Notes under the pieces: model-generated | Database searches by the model: none | Told to the model about the DNA's origin: nothing | What the model saw: the letters and a program-made list of their open reading frames with translations, nothing else | Shown here: piece by piece, positions 15,237 through 28,442 of the stretch | Layout of the letters: every line of letters starts with the position of its first letter | Position numbering within the stretch: position 1 is the stretch's first letter | Source of the DNA: Oscheius tipulae | Taxonomy: Eukaryota; Nematoda; Chromadorea; Rhabditida; Rhabditidae | Direction: 5' to 3' | NCBI GenBank assembly: GCA_037178975.1 | Contig: JASJZH010000002.1 | Span: 5,383,501-5,447,500 of the forward strand | Length of the DNA stretch: 64,000 nt | Translations under genes and position numbers: made by a program

Positions 15237-15474
15237 ATGAGACTTCTGGTCATCTTTGCTCTCCTAATGTGTGCTGTTTGTGCTATGCCTTCTTGGAGAG
15301 CACCTCGTAAGTGTCGTTTATTTGAGGCCAGACGGGCCATTTTTAGACCCGACCAGGAACGTGCAGAACTTTATCGGATTAAGGCGGTTTCTCTCAGGGA
15401 TACCATTTCGTCCGAGGGAGGACTTGATGCCGATGAGTGAGTTGCATATGATTACTTTTTGGTTTCACGGTTAA
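15237..15474 (+). CDS. Candidate small secreted peptide (possible neuropeptide precursor)
   Basis: I do not recognise a named family. The reading begins MRLLVIFALLMCAVCAMPSW, a clean signal peptide with cleavage likely after CAVCA. A strong donor (CACCTC/GTAAGTG) and an acceptor (TTTTTAG) define a 40-nt intron, 15307-15346, matching the short introns of this genome. The spliced product is about 65 residues. Its mature part includes NVQNFIGLRRFLSG and IPFRPREDL, with an Arg-Arg pair that a proprotein convertase could cut. Unspliced, the first frame gives a 67-residue secreted alternative. A second donor-like site (ATGA/GTGAGTTG near 15435) may add a further exon. It lies in the intergenic space between an Srx receptor and the RNF220-like gene. 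Moderate to low confidence. Confidence 0.42.
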
Positions 15475-16305
15475 GATTAGGAAAGCCTTTTAAAGCTGCC
15501 GTAATGTATAGGGGAACAACTGTATACTAACGTTGAGCTCTCATGTTATGTTTCTTCTCTCTTCACGGTAGGAATGCCTATACTCTTCAAAGAAACTTCC
15601 TTATAGTTTCGATAGCAAGATGATGTGATGCTTTGAGTTTCCGAACAGAATATGCCTCTGGATCAATTCAGTTAGTTAGACACGTAAGGTGGGATGTTAG
15701 ATATTAGGCTTGAAAAGTTTCTATCCTTTCACTCTATTAAGGACAAAGCCATCGTAGTGCTCGGATCTCCCACAGAAAACTGAGCTCATCACACTGAGAA
15801 TTCTAACAGTACCGCCTCTCAAGACAGACACCACAAGATTCCTACACTGAAAGACATAAAAGTAGACAGATTCCACGCTTGCAATGCAAACTTTATGCTG
15901 TGCTTTTAGTGCCTGTTTTAAGAGCTGTCGTAGACATGTTTGAAATTTATTGCCTCTTCCGAAGACCTCTGTCTTCAGAGGAGAGTTGCTTGGGAAAATG
16001 AGAGCTTTGAATACGGGAGAATGTGTAGAGGCAGTCAAATGAATAATGATGTCTTCAATTTTCTAGTCGTTTTTATAGTTTTTTCTAAAAGCTCCGAGAG
16101 TTCTAACAAATCAAAGATCTCGTATTTTCAGGACTGGCCCGATTCCGTCGTGACGTCGTCGTCGAATCACCATCCAAATGACAACTTCCGATGAAGAATA
16201 TTTATTTGTAGCTCGAAATACCGTAGTAAGAACACACCATATAGCATTAGAAGGAGAGCGAAGAGACAGGAGGGTCAAGACTAAATTCTGTGTTTTTGTA
16301 CAAAT
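15475..16305. other. Intergenic region, no gene seen
   Basis: About 800 bases between the candidate peptide gene and the 3' end of the RNF220-like gene. The open frames present are short and have no recognisable features. Confidence 0.4.
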
Positions 16306-19300
16306 TCAAGCAATCCGAGGCTTCTTTTCCGGAGGAGAATGTGACGTGGGGCTGGGCGTCCGAATCGAGGAGGTCATCTCCAGCAGGGAACTCATCTAAA
16401 AAAGAATCCTTTTACACCTGCCGGCCACTCAATTAGGACAAATCGTCGGCGGCCTTTGTCTCTCTGATGCAACCTCATTATCCCCCTGCGCCTTATCTGG
16501 AGCCGACCACTCAATCCACCTGTCCTCCTCTAATCGCATCCAAACATCTCGTGATTAGCACCTAGTCCAAGTGACAACACCAGCAATTAGCCCCTACTGA
16601 CAGCTAGTTAGAGACCTACCGGAGTTTGTGGCGTGACGTGGACGTTTCTGACCTGGTCGAAGCAATCCTGACATCTTGGACTGTCATAAGATGAGGAGAC
16701 GATCCCGTACTCTGTTGACCTCTGAATATGATTGTATATTTAAAAACTCTTCTCAATTACCAGGCAGACGGAGCACTTGATGGACCCGAAAGAGTCGTCT
16801 TCCTTCTTGACCTCTGGAGATCCACTGGATCCGCTCTCCTCGTTAGACTGAAAAGGTTCGAATCTTCAAAGCCCTGGCCCGCTTGTGTGCATTAACAAAT
16901 CCCATGTTTTACGACTGGAGATGCATTAATGAGGTCGGCCGAAGCCCGGGCCGTTCTCATTCATTATGATCTGTTTGCCAAACTTTTACCACCGCCTTGT
17001 GTCTTAAAATCGGCGGGCCACAAATCTTTGTCGAGTGGTAAAGAGGAAAGAGTTACCTGTCGACTGAAGGGAGTCAGAGAGTCGCGGAGTCCGGCAACTC
17101 CTCGCTTCACTGAAAGTATGAGTTTTTTTTATCCCGGTAGCAGTCAACTCACGAGCCAGTCGTTTCATGTGATTGTTCCTGATCCGATTGAGCTCCTGCT
17201 CCCTTTTCCTCCGGACCTGATCCGTAGACATTGCTAGCTCGGGACTTTTAGTTACTTTTATCCTAAATTCTCTGTCATTAGACTTAATCATAAACTGCTA
17301 CAGCTGAACAACAGCGACCAGTTTGTTCTTCTCCATCTCCACGTGGCTGCTCCATTCGGCTTCGCTCAGAACCTCGTTACAGACAGGACAAATCGGACTT
17401 CCGGAATCGTCGAACTGTAGCTCTGAAAATCCCCCTATTGTAAGATACAGTCGGCTGGCTTCTCTGTTTACTCTCCGGGCGGCATCCTCTCTGTCCACTC
17501 TCAATGGAGATTTACAGGCGGCCTCGCCTCGTAACCTATTATGCTAATTTTTACGATTCCCGAACTAACAAATGAGCTGGAGCGGTATCTAAGATTGTGT
17601 GAGCTCTATGAGGAAGAGAACAGACGGACAGAGCAGATGGACGCGGGGTTTTTGGAAATGAGGACAATTTACGAGAAGCTAGTGCTTTGGATTCATCTAC
17701 AACGGAGTATCCCAATTGGTCTGTTAGACATAAAAATAGCATCCAGTCCTTTGCCAACTGAACTTGCTTTACCTCCAGTACATTGATCACAAACTCTTTA
17801 AGCCAAATGACTGTATGAGAAGCATAGAACTGAATCTCACAAACAACAAAAGGTGATTGTTCCGCCTTGACGAGACGCCTCTCATTAGAGAGACCGTAAT
17901 ACACTGGATCGTCTACCGTCAGTCTGACAAGGACACCAAACTAGGACTGGAAGAGTATACTGTGAACTGGCTGTCTGAATCTGGAGGTGTTCTATAGAAA
18001 GCTGAACTATAAACCACAGAATCTCTGCTTTCACTTTCAGTCCTCTTCAATAGACCAAACCCCTGCAGAGAAGACTAAATACTCAAAGTGAAGTTCCCAT
18101 GCCTCTGCCTACATGCTATCAATCAATCGCGCTTGCCTCCTCGTTGAATCCACAATGGCATTTTATTAGGGCTAGTTCGGGCCAGCGAGTGTTTAACTTG
18201 CACGCCAAATTGAGCTGATTTCCTTCTCCTCTGTTGACAACTTTCGACTGTAGACCGGATTTGGCGGCAGCCCTTTTGAACTCGTTGTCCGATGAAAAAG
18301 GTGGCCGGAAACAGTTGAAGGACTCTTTGTTTTTGAGTCTAATTATGACACTGTGTCCCTCTACACTCTCGGCGATGGTAATCAGTGCGGTGGCAGGATG
18401 CTAATAGGGCCATAAAGCTCTCTAGGTGTCCCTTTTAGACCGCCGACAGCCATTTATCACCTCTCGCCTCACAGCTGGCCGCTCCATCGCTCATCGCCAG
18501 CGGGGGTATGGAACGGAAGTCAACTCTGAACTGATCCCCTCTTCCAAAAAGGTGGAGCTCTTCTTGTTTGCCCTGCTCACGAAATGAAGCTACGAAATTG
18601 CTGCCTTCGCGGGCCGTAAAGTCGACCATAAACACTGCATATCAAGTGACAATAAAAGCCCGTCGGGAAATCAGCTCGACTCAAACAGAAGCATGATTAC
18701 GGTAGTTAATTAGTGCCACCATTCGAAGTCGGTCGGGGTTACTGTAGTTGAACAGAGAGTCTACTGGAAAACATGTCTAGTCTCTCTTTGTTCAGATTAC
18801 TGCATGGAAGTCATTGCGACTTTTCCAGTTGCATTTAGTTGTTGTAGACAGGAAAAAAACGCATGTAATCTATCTCTACAATCTTTAGGAGTCTTGAGAG
18901 GAAGATTCAATGTATGCTGACTGCGATCCTCAGAAAGCCAATGAGGACTGTCTCTGCCCTTATAATTCAAGAGAAAAGAGACCATCAAAATTCTTCACCG
19001 CTTTAGCCACTACGTGTCACCCTGTGAGTCGGGAATCCGAAACCCCTGCGAGCTCTCTTCTGGTTATTAGAAGGAAGATCCCTTAGCCATGGTACTGTAC
19101 GATCAACAGACTATCCCTGTCCCAAAGTTTCTAAGAACGTCAGTTTCGTGAAAGTTCCGTGCTGAATGAATTCCCGACCCGATCCCTCGAGAGCGCTGTG
19201 TCGCACTTGTTCGCGCCTTCAAGTCTCATTGGGGCAAGAAATCAGTTGAAAGACAAACAGTCATAATTCTTGCGCCTCCCAGTCCACTAATAAAACACTC

Positions 19301-21378
19301 TGTGAGCGAGCCGTAAATAAAGGGCCCCGTCTCCCAACGCCTCGCGCGTCTAATTGAAAACTTGCCATTTGAAGGAGCCGCCGCCGTCAGTCTCCAGGGA
19401 GCGACTCGATGTACCTAGTGTAATCCCCATGCAACATCTTTTGCGTGAAAAGATGAGCAGGTGGAAAAGCATGTCAAGTGCTACGAGTGTTATTACAAAA
19501 GAGGGACAGGTGTAGATGACCGAATGACCTGTCTCCCTCAAACGACCGATTCCCTTGTTCGGGTTGGAGACGCCTGGCTGACGCCATTATCACCATATTG
19601 TGGAGCCCATCTCTGCCTCGGACAGACTGCATTCAAATGGTTTCCGATTCGCATTGGGGTCATGCAGAAGAGGTGCTAGATTGGCACCACTTCCGTACGA
19701 GGTACGGTACTGGAGAGAGACTCGCGACAAAAAGAGCTTCCTCAAACAACTCTCAAGGTTCTTGAACAGGAGGAGGAGGAGGAGGAGGGAACTAGATCAG
19801 TTTATCATCATCTACAGTATACCCGCTCCTCGTAAACGGACTACAGGCGCGCAAGAACGAGTTGTAAAATCGTCACAGACAGATGGAGACAGGTCTCAAT
19901 GCACAGGGGGGATATTTATGGTCATTGCGAGGAGGACAACGTTTAGAAAACACTTTGACAGTACTCTGTACTCTTAGTAGGAAAGAGAGCAAATGAAAAT
20001 GTGTTTTCACAGAAGCAGGGATCGAAGGCGACTATTGTGTTCCGTAGTCTGAGCACTAAATAACCGACGGCACCATGAGGGCAAAGGCTTTTTTTCGCTT
20101 TAGTATTGAACTTCTCAAACATCTGGCTCTAATAAATCTATGGCCCGAAGCTTATTCAAACAGCCATTCCCACAAGCTGTTCCACCATCTCCTGGGAAGT
20201 CATGGCCCGACCCCATCGCGGCCCGACTGCCTCATTGTCATATTGTATTGAACACAGTTTTAGGGCCTCTTGGGAACAGGGATCGTCTTCCCAGAAAGCC
20301 TCCCTCCCCAATGTTAACATGGGTCGTAAAGTAAAGAGAAGGGAAGTCTCCGCTTGGTCTAGCTTGCGCACTGCCGTTCCGTCTGACTTCCGGTCGCGCG
20401 TCATAAACCACGGAACATGCTGCGACCTCGCGCAAAACGCTCTCTAAACACCTACCGTATTCGTAAGGTAAGAAGTCGTCGGACCTGTTCCCAGCACAAG
20501 TTCGTACAGTGTGTTTGAATCTGGTTCCCAGGACCTTCCTGTCAAAAAGTCGACTATGGCCTTTGTGAATGTTGCGACTACCTCTTTTTTTGTGATCACC
20601 TGACTGCCACTAAAAGGGCAACGCGGGATGGTGATCGAGTGCTGGGAACATTCTCAAACCTGGCCAAGTTTCGGGAAATCGAAAGATCTCGGAGAGGTAG
20701 ACATAATACAACAGAAATCGCAAATACACCTATTGCTCGAGAGCCGAGAGTCTGAATTTCCTTTGGATCTCTATTTGACTTATCCTTTTCAGTCACATAG
20801 TCTAACATTCTGTCTAGACAGAGTACTTCAGTAGATGGTCAAGACTACTTTGTCCTCCCTAGACAATAGACCCTGTCACTCGATCAAACTTCTGACTCAG
20901 TCACTCAATGACTGATCCGTCCTACCCACTTGACTCATCCCCACTGTCTCCCGTCTTCCCAACTTCCCAGTGTATTATGAGTCGGAGTGTTTTGGGAGAC
21001 AATGCGACGGGAGCATCGGACGCGCGCCGTCCACTTCGTCACCGCAACAACATTGCCCAAATGGCACCGTACAAACTCACTCTTGATCGTTGGAGAGTCC
21101 TCTCTAGAGGAAGCACGATCCGAAACACTCGGCGACAGATCCCCAGCCATTCCGGACAGTCCTTGCTGGTTGAACATGTTCAGATGCTGCTGGATCAGGT
21201 TCGCGTACATCTGCTGGAGACCTGCTAATCGGAGAGTACATTATATCGAAAAGTCCATTCAATTACCTGCATTGAAGACGGGCATGGGTGGGAAGACTGT
21301 CGACGGCGACGACGAAGGAACACAAAAGTTGAAGGGGAAGACCCCGGGCATACGAGCCGCCACCTTGTCAGCTTCCAT
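16306..21378 (-). CDS. RNF220-like zinc-finger protein
   Basis: The exons 21378-21267, 21221-21081, 17527-17302, 17262-17153, 17109-17057, 16847-16761, 16721-16653 and 16395-16306 stay in phase throughout and give 295 residues. The N-terminus is Phe/Pro/Ser-rich (MPGVFPFNFCVPSSSPSTVF), then QQMYANLIQQHLNMFNQQ and a Ser-rich acidic linker. A C2H-type zinc-binding segment follows: DDSGSPICPVCNEVLSEAEW with SSHVEMEKNKL. This resembles the central zinc finger of the ubiquitin ligase RNF220, as does the following basic helix (VRRKREQELNRIRNNHMKRL). The vertebrate protein ends in a C3HC4 RING; here the end is instead CSVC ... CQDC with about 20 residues between the pairs, then MTSSIRTPSPTSHSPPEKK. 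A nuclear regulatory role is therefore inferred, and ligase activity is doubtful. The 3.55-kb second intron is large for this genome; its acceptor (TTACGAG) is weak. Confidence 0.6.
19768..19789. repeat. (AGG)n microsatellite
   Basis: Seven uninterrupted AGG units inside the large second intron of the RNF220-like gene. Confidence 0.9.
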
Positions 21379-24300
21379 CACTAGAAAATGGCCGGAGATT
21401 AGGAATATCAAACGTGAGAAGCTTGTAGGAGAGATGGTAATGGAGACGGGGGAGCGGAAACGAGAAAATGTTATGACGGGGCTGAAGTCGAGCGAACAAC
21501 AGAGTCGCGAGGATCGTAAGAAGAGACAAAGGCATATGAGGAGAGAGGCGAGTCTGGAGAGTTCGTAAATGTCCGTGACAGTTAATCACCAGGCTGGCTT
21601 AGTGCAAATGAATATCTGGCCTAGAATAGACCGTTCTCAAAGTCCTACAGCGTGATGAGTAGGCAAGGACATCTAGTCCCAATACTGGAAAGCCCTGAAT
21701 TACACTGTTATGAATTTTCCAGCCAAGTAAACAGTCAGGGGCCTGATCGGAAACTTTTCAAGCGACAACATAAACAGAAAATGATCTCGTGAATTCAAAA
21801 TGATGCGAGGTAAACGCGCGAAAAGTTTAGTGGCTCCCGGACCATTTACTGGCTTTTAATAATTTGAGAAATTCTTCTGGCTTGGTTACGTGTCTCGTTA
21901 CACAGTCTTGTTAGAGACTCCAAAAGCTTGGTCTTGGCTCTGAAAATGTTTGAAAAAGGTTCACTTGGGCGGCAGCAAGAATAGGAGTTGTTGATCTTCG
22001 AGCGAAATAATGAAGATTTGCTCTGGAAAACTAGGAAAAGGAAGAGAATAGAAACCTTTTCGACTTGTACAGGAAAGAAACAAGGAGACTATGATGAAAC
22101 GCCAGCGGGAATGACTAATTAGCGGCGTTGCTCTAGGTAGACCGACAAGAATATGATGAACATGACTGAACAGGATAAGAGAAGGAGGTGTGAGTGAGTC
22201 TCTGACTATCTTCAGTCACTCTCTGGGACTCTCTTCTCAGCCCATACTGTCTCGATTTCCCCCAAGGTCCGCCTCCCGGAGGCGGGACTCCTCTCAGCCA
22301 TTGGCCAATGAACTCCGGATTAACACCTCTCTCTCTCGACTGTCACCATACGGTAGACAATGAGCTGGAAATCGTTGAGAGACTTTAAAACAGACTTCGA
22401 CTATAGGCTGAAGGCAAGTAGTAACAAAACTTTTCAAATACTGACTGTAATCTCTGTTGTGATGTTTGTTTAAAAAAGAAAAAATCGTAAACAATGTTAC
22501 GAATTTGGTATCGAAGAAGTATGAAAGGGAGATACGGAAACGTACGTACGCTGGAAACTATGAGCCAAAAGTCAGTCTTTCGCCTCTACAGAATGTGATA
22601 AAATACTATTTCATGTCTTGTAATACCTCCTTTCCAGGCTTTTGGATATGCTCAATGTTAGTATCTTTAGCTACCAAACTATTTCAGGCTTTGGACGTTA
22701 GAGCCGTTTTGCAACATTGCAAGACATGCAAAGCTTTATAAATTGTCATCAACCTCGAAGTTCTATCCTTTTAACTGAAAGTTTTCGATGGAGGATTACC
22801 CGCATGTGTACACTCAAGAGAAACTTCCTTTTTAGGCAGATTGAGAGTGCCAGACCCTTACAGAAAAAAATGGGAGCTGTGATAGTTCAATGGTAATCCA
22901 TGACTCAAGTAGGTCAGTGTACTGTGAAGTCAATCTAGTGCTGAGCCAGATGGACAAACTGGAGGTGAGTTATATCGAGAGTTTGACAGTGGGCTTGTCC
23001 ACCTCTTTATATCACTCTCCGAGTGAGAGAGCGGCTTGTCCTCGGTCCGTGAAATTGCCGGCTGGAAACGAAGCGGTGACTCCGGGGGCTGAGAATTGAA
23101 CAAACATAGTGCAGACAGCGAATCGCACAATTAGTCAGCATTCCGATACGACCGAGAAGAGATGGAGAGACCTTTACAGAGAGAGGCCGAGTTCGTAACC
23201 CAGCAAGGGGTCGACCAGCTGGAGAGTCGTTCCCAAGGCATTTCAGACAAACAATGCCAACAATAGAACTGACTTTTTGACTGTGTGGAGCCTTCTATTC
23301 ACACCCGTACCGGCTAGGTTTTCGAATTCGGATTGACTCTTTCACCCCATTCCTACGGTAGAGTCCCCAAGTCCCTCGTCGCCTGACAGATTTCACGAAT
23401 GAGACGCGAGAGGAAGGTGTCGAAGAGAAGGAGGTTTTGATGTGGTGCCGGTAACCCCCCTTTCATCTGGCCGCTAATCGAATGCGCCAAACTGCCGAAA
23501 AAGTTCTGGGTCTCACCTCCACGAAAACACATTCAATTAGGTTACAGGAGACGATTAGGACCAATTAGTCACTTGTCTGGAGTTGAACAAATTTTTTTTC
23601 TGCTCAAATGTTCTAATTCAAAGCTCTAAAGATATAGAAATCATCCGAAGGTATACAGAAGCGGGAGAGAGTCAGCTCGATCGCCAATAACAGCAGCAAT
23701 CCAAGACAAAGAAACAAGTCTTTCATGATTGCAACTCTTCAGAACGACCCTGGAGTAATGACAAATTAGAAGGATACGGTTACCAGATCACGCTTACAGG
23801 CTTCTTGTTCTTCCCTGCTCCTAATGAGAACAGTGGAAGCAACAAGAGCCAGTCACTTACACTCCTGGCGGAACGACGCAGTGCTCTTTTTGCATCCTGA
23901 CCTGATTGACTTTTCTAACTCAACTTGCCAAAACATGTGGAGGATAATACTTGACAAAAATTCATCTGACTAGGAGATGATCTTAGAGAAAGGGCTGTGT
24001 TGGAGTCAATTATGAAAGGAAGTGTCACAAATGAGAAAGAGTCATTGGTTAGACTGAGAGAAGGGACACAAACGACTTCTCAAACTCGCGGGTTTCCAGA
24101 ACTAGCCGTTTTAATTTCAATATTTCTAAACAGAGCCTACGGCTATGAAAGGAATGTATTTGATCAGAAGATAGTCAGCTAGCCAGTTTGCCAACATTTC
24201 CTGAGAAAGGGAGGACAAACAGAAAGAGGTATCAGTGTCGACCTCGGCGAGTGATCGAGCGGATGATGTCGAGTGTGTGAGGAAGCGCATTGTGTCGAGA

Positions 24301-27300
24301 CTGTCATAAATGTTCTATGTTCAAACAGACCCTTAACATTTACGAGAATGAGGACACGAGGGAATACGGTAGAGGCGACTAGTCCTTCAGCACCTCGACT
24401 GCGAGAAAAAGTCCTACGAAGTGGGCTTCCCCGTTGTTGGATGATCGTTTCAGGGCCCATCAAAAAAGAGTTGACAGGTCTTTGTTGGGTGATGAGTCTG
24501 ATGTTCGAAGGGAAAAAAAAACTACAGTAGGATGGGAGAGTAGGTAAATAAGAGGGGCCCGATTCGACACAATGCCAACTGGCCGCGTCATACAGGATGG
24601 CATCGAGAAGTTTCAAAGAAAATTGAACAATCGTCTCGCCCGAGTCAGTTTCTGGAAAAGGAAATGTGAAGAGAAAGCAACCGACAATTAGGGGGTCCAA
24701 ATCAGAAGACGAGACAGCCTGACAGACACATTGACAGTGTTTCTTAGTTCTGGAAGGACACCAATACGTTCAGCAACTCTTTCAAACGGTTCGACCTTCT
24801 CCTCAATGTAAATGACATGTTGCAAGTCAATTGATTGAGGCCATGGGAAACGACAATTAGCCTCCCGAACAACTTGTCCCCGATCACATTCTGGCTCCCT
24901 GAACGAGCCATCAACGCTGTAGTCCAAACCGCCTTCTGTCTCGCAGCATGTAGTCAAGAAGAAGGAATTTGAATGGGCAAAGAGATAATTGTCACTTAAT
25001 ATTGTCTTGTGAGGTTAAATGGGAAACGTTAGCGGCTAGGGAGGTTGTCACCCAAGCACGTCAGTCTGTCAGAACTTGTCAATTTTTGGAATATTTAGTA
25101 CTCCTTTTTTCAATTTCATGCACTCATAGCAGTTTTTGAACCAGTTCTGTTAAACATTGGGTCCAACTAAAAGTTACTGTCAACGTCTGCACACTCATTT
25201 TTGTCTCTTGTCTACTTTGCTGAGTTGCCATGCTATGGGTACAGCTGATTTTGGATTTAGTAGAGATGTAACAAATGTACTGCTTGGAAAAGTTCGAAGA
25301 TTTCAAGCTATCCGATTTTACTCCAAAGCACGATTTGCAGTAGGTTCTAGACTCGAGTTTCTTTCCATATCTCTACCTCTAAATTTCGCCACACAACCCA
25401 CAATCAGATTGTTTTGTTGTGCAATTTTTATAATAACGATAAGAGCAGGCTTATTTCGTTCTCGCTAACAGTCTCTCTTATATTTGCTTAAAGATAAGAG
25501 AGACTGAGTTACTACTCTTTCCCCGTTTTCCCCTCAATGAATATTCTGTTTGCGATCAGCTGCTGTGTCCAAACAGCCGTATCCTCTTTCAAAACATAGA
25601 TCCGCTGTGAGTCAGGTCGAGAAGCCAGACTGCAAAGTAATCTTGTCTTCGACACACTTCGTGAAAGCCGCGTCAAGGATCATGACGCCTTTCGAAACAA
25701 AGACATAATCATAAGAGATACATTTTCATAATTTGTTATGACGGAAATTGTAGTTACCTGTGCAAATTGTCGATTATCAGATTCACGTGTCGCTGCTGGT
25801 AAACATTTTATTAGTAGGTAACCGAGCATGTTTTCCAGGGAACTCAATTCGAAACAACACGTTTGTCAATTCTGTTCAATGGAATTTTTAAGCTATTGAC
25901 CAGAGATGTATTCCAAAAACCTGACCATTTTCTGGTCTTTCTCACTTTCTACGGTCCCAGTTTTCTCTATGCGTTACCTCAGAGTCGAGCCTTTGGTCTA
26001 CTCCCCTCTTAATTTCTACCTCAATTGGCACAGGATTGCATTTTTCAAGTTTGTGATGTTTTGTAAATTTATAGCTCTGCTCTACAGCTTTGCAGACATC
26101 GTAAAGCTGTAAAGTGCTTTGATCTACCCGAAAAAAAAAGTTAGAAGTGGCGCACTTCCCGTTTACTGACATTTGCATCAGTATCGGTGTATTCTTAGCT
26201 GAGGATCCAGTGTCGATATCCTATATGTGCTCTGTCTGGCTCCGCAGCGAATAATTTAATAAAAATGATTTCCCGTGAGTGTGTGTGTGATTCTACGAAA
26301 TGCCAAGCTACCACCTCCTTTGCCTGTAAAGATCTCCCACATAGACAAATTCCATCTCAAAGTTTGTTTATCCCCCACAGCCTTTAGAAAATGTTTTCTT
26401 GACTTCGTAGTAAGGAACATGCAAATTGAATTACGAAAAAAAAATCCTCGTCAAATTTCCCACGTGCTTTCGCAGACGCAGCGACTAATCACGGCTGCCA
26501 AACAGAGAAACACGAATCTAAAAGTAGCTTGTTTAGTGGCGGCAACTTGTTCCCCCGCTTACATAGCTGTATATATTTTCGGCGGGCTCCGGGCCCCCCT
26601 TGATTCAGTTATCTCGCCTCGGCTCATTTCAATGCATTGCATATTTCGGAACCGTTTGTCTCTCTCACAGATATGGCCCTAACCTGTCTGTTCTTTCTGG
26701 TTTTCATCATTTACCCAAGTTGTCTTTGAAATCACCCTTTTCCCAAAAGGCCCATCAAGATTCTCCCAAACCGATTCATTTGCTCCCCTTCGAATTAAAC
26801 AAAGGTGAAAACCTCAACCACTTTTCTGCTTTGTTCTTTATCCTCTCCCAGAATTCCATAGCTAACTGAATTAGTTCGGATTAGGAAGATGTTGGCCTTT
26901 TTCCCATAATCCTCGAGGGGGAATTGGGACTTCCTAGTTTGAAGATCAGTAGCGCAAATAAATTGGAATCGAAGAAAGTAGAAGACAAGTTCTTTTCCAC
27001 TTTTCAATGAAATTAGCCCCCAAAAATAACCTGTTCTTTTGTCCGGAGGGAAGAACTTTGTGCTTTTTGGGAGAAAAGAGAGCAACAACATGTGCTCTGC
27101 CTCTCTTTGTGTCCTTATCTCACTTTCGGCTACTTTTTCCCCCGATTACGTTTCGTGTTCAGGCCAGCGGTTCAAAGTTCTTTGCAACTGGGCTTGCTGG
27201 TAGTATTGTCGTTTTGATTATCCTGCAGGTCAGCAAATTCTCCCTTTTTGTTTTCCTCGAAAGTATTTCTTTTCTTTCCATTTCTTCTTCCCTAGGATCC

Positions 27301-27304
27301 TCTG
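21379..27304. other. Gene-poor region of about 6 kb
   Basis: I find no gene I can support between the start of the RNF220-like gene and the inverted repeat at 27.3 kb. Open frames up to 173 codons (minus strand, 24179-24700) occur but lack domains, signal peptides or consistent splice partners. A 17-base palindrome CCGCCTCCCGGAGGCGG lies at 22268-22284. The long upstream gap could hold distal enhancers for the RNF220-like gene. Confidence 0.4.
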
Positions 27305-28442
27305 AAACTCAGTAAACTGGCACGAGACCAGAACTATTAAAATAAAAAGATCTACCTGAGCTACGGAAAATGGGTAACACACGGAGAGAGGCTCTTGAAT
27401 TCATGGGAACAGCATGTCTTTGTCTTCAGAATACGAAACAAGCTCGTTTCTCAGGTCGTCTTGATTTCCTCACAAAACAGCTCACACCGACCTCAACGGC
27501 CTCCCAACTCTGACACGATGCAATTTTCTTCCAGTACACCAGCATCAGTTACAGTCTTCTCTCTTTCTGCAAGCACCAGTCTATTCTTTGTCTCTCCATT
27601 CTCAACTGTCATAGTCGCCAGATTCTTCTGTTGCACTGTGGTCATTTTGACTGGAATTCCAAAGTCTTTCCTTCTTGATAGCAGCAACATTGTTCTGCTT
27701 CGCGTCCTCTGGTCAAACTGCAGTGATCGTTTCTTCTGGAGCTAGTCGGCGTCTTCCTCGAACATCTTGCCGGAAAAGTTGGGAATAACAATCTTATGAA
27801 AAACTGAATCTATTTCTTTTCTACAAGACTTTTAGATTCGCGAGCTAGCTGTCTTTCGCTCTTCCGGTTGCTTTCCGGGATTTTGCTAGAAGTAGATTCA
27901 TCTGTTCATAAGATTATTATCTCCAAGGTTCCTGGGAGAAAATTCGAAGAAGACGTCTACGCTCTTGAACTCTACAGGAAGCAAAATTGTTCGCTGCGTT
28001 TTGGGCTGAGAACAAGTACCAGAGGTATTTTGCTGAGCTGAGAATGAAGAAACTTTGGTATTCTAGTCAAATTAACTACTGCGAAATAGACAAGCTACTG
28101 AGGCACAGACGATTTTGGCGAATGTGGAAGTTGAGTATGGAGAGACGAGGAACAGAGTGGAGCATGCTGAAGAAGAGAGACAGTAGTTGCGGCTAGCGTG
28201 TCGGACGAAAGTGGGCCATGTCCGAGTTCTGAAGCCTGTTGAGGCCAGGAGGCGTTCTGTGAAGAGAAAACAGGAGAGGTTGAAAACGAGATCGTTGCGC
28301 AGCCGCAAAGCAAGGACATGCTAACTGTTTTTAAGAATTTAAGAACCTCTTTTCATGTGTTGCTCATTTCAGGCAGTAGGGCCCTGTCTGCTCTCCCTTT
28401 CTTGTTTTCATAGTTCTGGTCTCGTGCCAGTTTTCTGAGTTT
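27305..28442. repeat. Long diverged inverted repeat with conserved termini and decayed coding arms
   Basis: The ends are a 33-bp near-perfect inverted repeat: AAACTCAGTAAACTGGCACG onward at 27305-27337 and its inverse at 28410-28442, one mismatch. Inward, the two arms remain alignable almost to the centre near 27.87 kb, but with many substitutions and small gaps. On the minus strand of the left arm and the plus strand of the right arm a related protein reading survives: TVENGETKNRLVLAE versus VEYGETRNRVEHAE, and KMFEEDAD versus KFEEDVY. Both arms also contain stops. This looks like a head-to-head duplicated gene fragment captured in, or forming, a foldback-type element. I do not recognise the protein. 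Confidence 0.65.

Noticed and set aside
17541-17786. 81-codon Glu-rich open frame on the plus strand with coiled-coil look
   Set aside because: Lies mainly within the large intron of the RNF220-like gene on the other strand, has no splice or family support, and an equally long minus frame overlaps it.
24179-24957. Adjacent minus-strand open frames of 173 and 89 codons
   Set aside because: No domain, signal peptide or convincing splice partners; composition looks like chance.
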